NCBI GenBank assembly: GCA_938008435.1
Contig: CALLKK010000032.1
Location: 1-64,000, forward strand
From: an uncultured Steroidobacter sp.
GTDB lineage: Bacteria > Pseudomonadota > Gammaproteobacteria > Steroidobacterales > Steroidobacteraceae
Length of the DNA: 64,000 nt
Direction: 5' to 3'
Part shown: in pieces, positions 61,770 through 64,000 of the stretch
How positions within the stretch are numbered: position 1 is the first letter of the stretch
Layout of the letters: each line of letters opens with the position of its first letter
Position numbers and translations under genes: made by a program
Notes under the pieces: model-generated
Databases searched by the model: none
What the model was told of the DNA's origin: nothing
Seen by the model: only the letters and a program-made list of their open reading frames with translations

Positions 61770-63635
61770 TTAGCGCACCCGCACGTCGATGACGTGCGGC
61801 GGCACTGCTTCGGCGTAAAGATCCGCCACGAGCGCGCTGCGATGGCGCAGCACGGCGCGCTGATTGATCGAGCCCTTGTCGGTGATCTCGCCGTGGTCGA
61901 GCGATGGCGGCGACGGCAGCACGGCCGCACGCCGAATGCAGCGCGTGCTCGCCGGGTATTTCTTCGCGAACGCTTCGAGCCGCTCCTTGATCAGCGCCAT
62001 CAAGACGGGATGCTGCGCGAGCGCGTCGAACGTGAGCGGCGCCGCTGCCTCGAGCAGCCGTGAGCAAGCCGCAGCATCGGGAATGATGAGCGCAGAGACG
62101 TAATCGGCGTTGAGCCCGGCGATGACGACGTCCTGCGCTATCGGTGCGAGCGTGGCGATCAGTTCCGCACGTAGCGGCCCGACGCTCACCCAGGTACCGT
62201 TCGCGAGCTTGAAGTCCTCGCCGATGCGTCCGTCGAAGGCGAGCCCGCGCGTCGGATCGCTCGGATCGAGCAACCGCACCGCATCGCCGAGACGATAGAA
62301 GCCTTCTTCGTCGAAGGCCGCCGCCGTCAGCTCCGGCTGCCGCCAATAACCCGGCGTGACGCTCGGGCTGCGCACGCGGATCTCGAACTTCTCTTCGACC
62401 GGCGCCAGCTTCACCAGCGAGCCTTTCGCCGGCAGACCGATCACGCCCGCGCGTCCCATGGCCGGCGTGGTGAACGTGACCGAAGGTCCGGCTTCCGTCG
62501 CACCGAGACCGCTCAACATCGGCGTCTTCACGCCGCGCTCGCGAATTGACGCCGCATCGAGCGCATCCCAGGTGTGCTGAGCCAGCGCGGCGCCGGCAAA
62601 GAAATACGCACGCAACCGTCGATAGAACGTTCGACGCAGCACGTCGTCCTCGGGCAAGCGGTGCGCGATCATCTCGAAGCCTTTCGGCACGTTGAAATAC
62701 ACCGTGGGCGAGATCTCGCGCAGATTGCGCAACGTCTCGCCGATCGCATTCGGCGTGGGCTTGCCGTCATCGATGTAGAGCGTGCCGCCGTTCGCGATCA
62801 CGATGCCGACGTTGTGGCTGCCGCCGAAGGTGTGATTCCACGGCAGCCAATCGACGAGCACAGGGGGCTCCTCGGTGAGAAACGGCATCGACTGATGCAG
62901 CATCAGCTGATTCGCGCACAGCATCCGATTCGTCGTGATGACCGCTTTCGGATGACCGGTCGAACCCGACGTGAGCAGGAACTTGACGATCGTGTCAGGC
63001 CCGGTGGCGGCATGGGCCGCTGCGAGCGCGCTCGTCGGCGTTTCCTCGAGCGCTTCGAGCCGCGTGACGGTGCGGCCCTCGAAATCGGCATCGCCGACGA
63101 TCTCCACATCCGACAGATCGAGCTGGGCGAGCGCGCGTGCGAACGTGGGCGTATCGAACGCTGCGACGAGTCCCGGCGTGAGCAGATTGAGCACGTAGCG
63201 CGCGGTGCCGAGATCCGACGAGGCCAGGCAGTACGCCGGCGACATCGGGCAATACGGAATGCCTGCCCAGGTCGCCGCAAATGCGAGCAACAAGTGCTCG
63301 ATGCTATTGCCCGAGGCAATCAGCACGGGCCGCTCGGGCGAGAGATTGCGTTTGAGCAATCCCGCCGCGATGCGCTGAATGCGTTCGAGCACCTGCGCAT
63401 ACGTGAGCGAGCGCCACTCGCCGTCCGGTCCGCGCCGTGCGACGAGCACTCGATCCGGCGCCGCTTCGGTCCACTTGACGAGAAAGTCCATGAGCCGATC
63501 GGGCAGCGGCGGCAACGTGTCGCTCGGCTTGAGCAGCATCGTTCCGTCCGCGCGGCGCTCGAACTCCGTGCGGAACGGATCGGGAGTCCATTGCAACGGA
63601 TCCTTCATCTCGGCAGTCATCGAATCGGCGCTCAT
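61770..63635 (-). CDS. Feruloyl-CoA synthase-like acyl-CoA ligase
   Basis: The 621-residue product is an ANL-superfamily adenylate-forming ligase with FLLTSGSTGHPKAVITTNRM (phosphate-binding loop), WLPWNHTFGGSHNVGIVIAN, GLGATEAGPSVTFTTPAMGR, YRLGDAVRLLDPSD, and the C-terminal catalytic lysine region EITDKGSINQRAVL. Length and the LPWNHTFGGSHN block fit the feruloyl-CoA synthase group, which activates hydroxycinnamic acids. It could supply aryl-CoA to the convergent operon or act with the adjacent amidohydrolase. Gene spacing to the upstream amidohydrolase is 14 bases, so the two probably form one unit. Confidence 0.87.
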   Translation of the reverse strand: MSADSMTAEMKDPLQWTPDPFRTEFERRADGTMLLKPSDTLPPLPDRLMDFLVKWTEAAPDRVLVARRGPDGEWRSLTYAQVLERIQRIAAGLLKRNLSPERPVLIASGNSIEHLLLAFAATWAGIPYCPMSPAYCLASSDLGTARYVLNLLTPGLVAAFDTPTFARALAQLDLSDVEIVGDADFEGRTVTRLEALEETPTSALAAAHAATGPDTIVKFLLTSGSTGHPKAVITTNRMLCANQLMLHQSMPFLTEEPPVLVDWLPWNHTFGGSHNVGIVIANGGTLYIDDGKPTPNAIGETLRNLREISPTVYFNVPKGFEMIAHRLPEDDVLRRTFYRRLRAYFFAGAALAQHTWDALDAASIRERGVKTPMLSGLGATEAGPSVTFTTPAMGRAGVIGLPAKGSLVKLAPVEEKFEIRVRSPSVTPGYWRQPELTAAAFDEEGFYRLGDAVRLLDPSDPTRGLAFDGRIGEDFKLANGTWVSVGPLRAELIATLAPIAQDVVIAGLNADYVSALIIPDAAACSRLLEAAAPLTFDALAQHPVLMALIKERLEAFAKKYPASTRCIRRAAVLPSPPSLDHGEITDKGSINQRAVLRHRSALVADLYAEAVPPHVIDVRVR

Positions 63636-63649
63636 CGCAAAGCAATTCG

Positions 63650-64000
63650 TCAGCGCGGTTGATCGAGCTTCAGTGCCCGAATCGCATTCTGCTTGAGGAT
63701 CAGCTCATGCACCTCAGGCTTGAAGCTCGCCTGCTTGAAATCCTGAATCCAGCGATCCGGCGTGATCAGCGGAAAATCCGAACCGAACAGCATCTTGGTC
63801 TTGAGCTGGCTGTTCGCGTACTGAATGAGCTGCGGCGGGAAGTACTTCGGCGACCAGCCCGACAGATCGATGTACACGTTCGGCTTGTGCAAGCACACCG
63901 ACAACGCTTCGTCCTGCCACGGCCACGACGGATGGGCGATGATGACCGTCATATCCGGGAAGTCGGCCGCGACGTCGTCGAGATAGATCGGATTGGAGTA
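63650..64000 (-). CDS. Amidohydrolase family 2 protein (partial, runs off the window)
   Basis: Only the C-terminal 116 residues are inside the window; the frame is open to the edge. It reads IIAHPSWPWQDEALSVCLHK with the metal-binding histidine, VYIDLSGWSPKYFPP, and MLFGSDFPLITPDRWIQDFK with the metal-binding aspartate. This is the end of an amidohydrolase-2 TIM barrel, a family with many aryl-carboxylate decarboxylases (such as gamma-resorcylate decarboxylase and LigW) and ring-cleavage hydrolases. It precedes the feruloyl-CoA-synthase-like gene, consistent with aromatic acid catabolism. N-terminal parts cannot be judged. Confidence 0.85.
   Translation of the reverse strand, partial: YSNPIYLDDVAADFPDMTVIIAHPSWPWQDEALSVCLHKPNVYIDLSGWSPKYFPPQLIQYANSQLKTKMLFGSDFPLITPDRWIQDFKQASFKPEVHELILKQNAIRALKLDQPR

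Overview
The window is about 64 kb of high-GC Gram-negative chromosome. Two large TonB-dependent receptors, a NodT-type outer-membrane lipoprotein, TRAP and MFS transporters, an RbbA/YhhJ/YhiI-type ABC exporter, a BON-LysM (Kbp-like) protein and a REP-associated tyrosine transposase all point to a proteobacterium. A free-living, aromatic-degrading gammaproteobacterium (Steroidobacter/Nevskia/Xanthomonad-like) fits best, but a sphingomonad-type alphaproteobacterium cannot be excluded from sequence alone. No tRNA, rRNA, CRISPR array, integrase or plasmid origin was seen.

Layout. 0-4.3 kb is a loosely packed, partly decayed stretch: a secreted-type hypothetical protein, a glutathione S-transferase broken by an in-frame amber codon, a frameshifted membrane-protein gene, a small membrane protein, a BON-LysM protein and a YdeI-like protein. 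4.7-8.5 kb holds two tandem secreted paralogues that look like gluzincin (peptidase MA-like) proteins without the zinc-binding HExxH. 8.8-15.3 kb is a complete exporter operon on the minus strand (outer-membrane factor, HlyD adaptor, double-ATPase/permease fusion, second permease). 16.6-19.5 kb carries a transposase of the REP-associated type and a zinc alcohol dehydrogenase, set among 13 copies of a short TGGACACCCAYC repeat.

19.5-30.4 kb is metabolic. A PurU, LigM/DesA-like O-demethylase and MetF operon, divergent from a LysR regulator, forms a tetrahydrofolate-dependent demethylation and one-carbon module. It is followed by a secreted alpha/beta hydrolase, a tannase/feruloyl-esterase family lipoprotein and a DUF3237 protein, which suggests use of methoxylated plant aromatics and their esters. 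30.4-40.8 kb pairs a flavin-dependent halogenase with a TonB-dependent receptor, then has a GntR/FadR-type regulator with two esterases and a parallel beta-helix protein (plant cell-wall theme). 40.8-50 kb has LysR, cytochrome P450, MarR, a second TonB receptor, a di-haem cytochrome c with an OmpA-like partner, and an MFS anion transporter.

50.2-61.8 kb is the most unusual part. It is a tightly overlapping plus-strand operon with a CocE-like hydrolase, a CapA-like metallophosphatase, all three TRAP-transporter parts, two 2-hydroxyacyl-CoA-dehydratase-like subunits, a double-length class III CoA-transferase and a single class III CoA-transferase. One dehydratase-like subunit has lost the usual cluster cysteines and no activator ATPase is present. 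Convergent to it, running off the window edge, are a feruloyl-CoA-synthase-like ligase and an amidohydrolase. Together these suggest uptake of a carboxylic acid, CoA activation, and an unconventional CoA-ester transformation.
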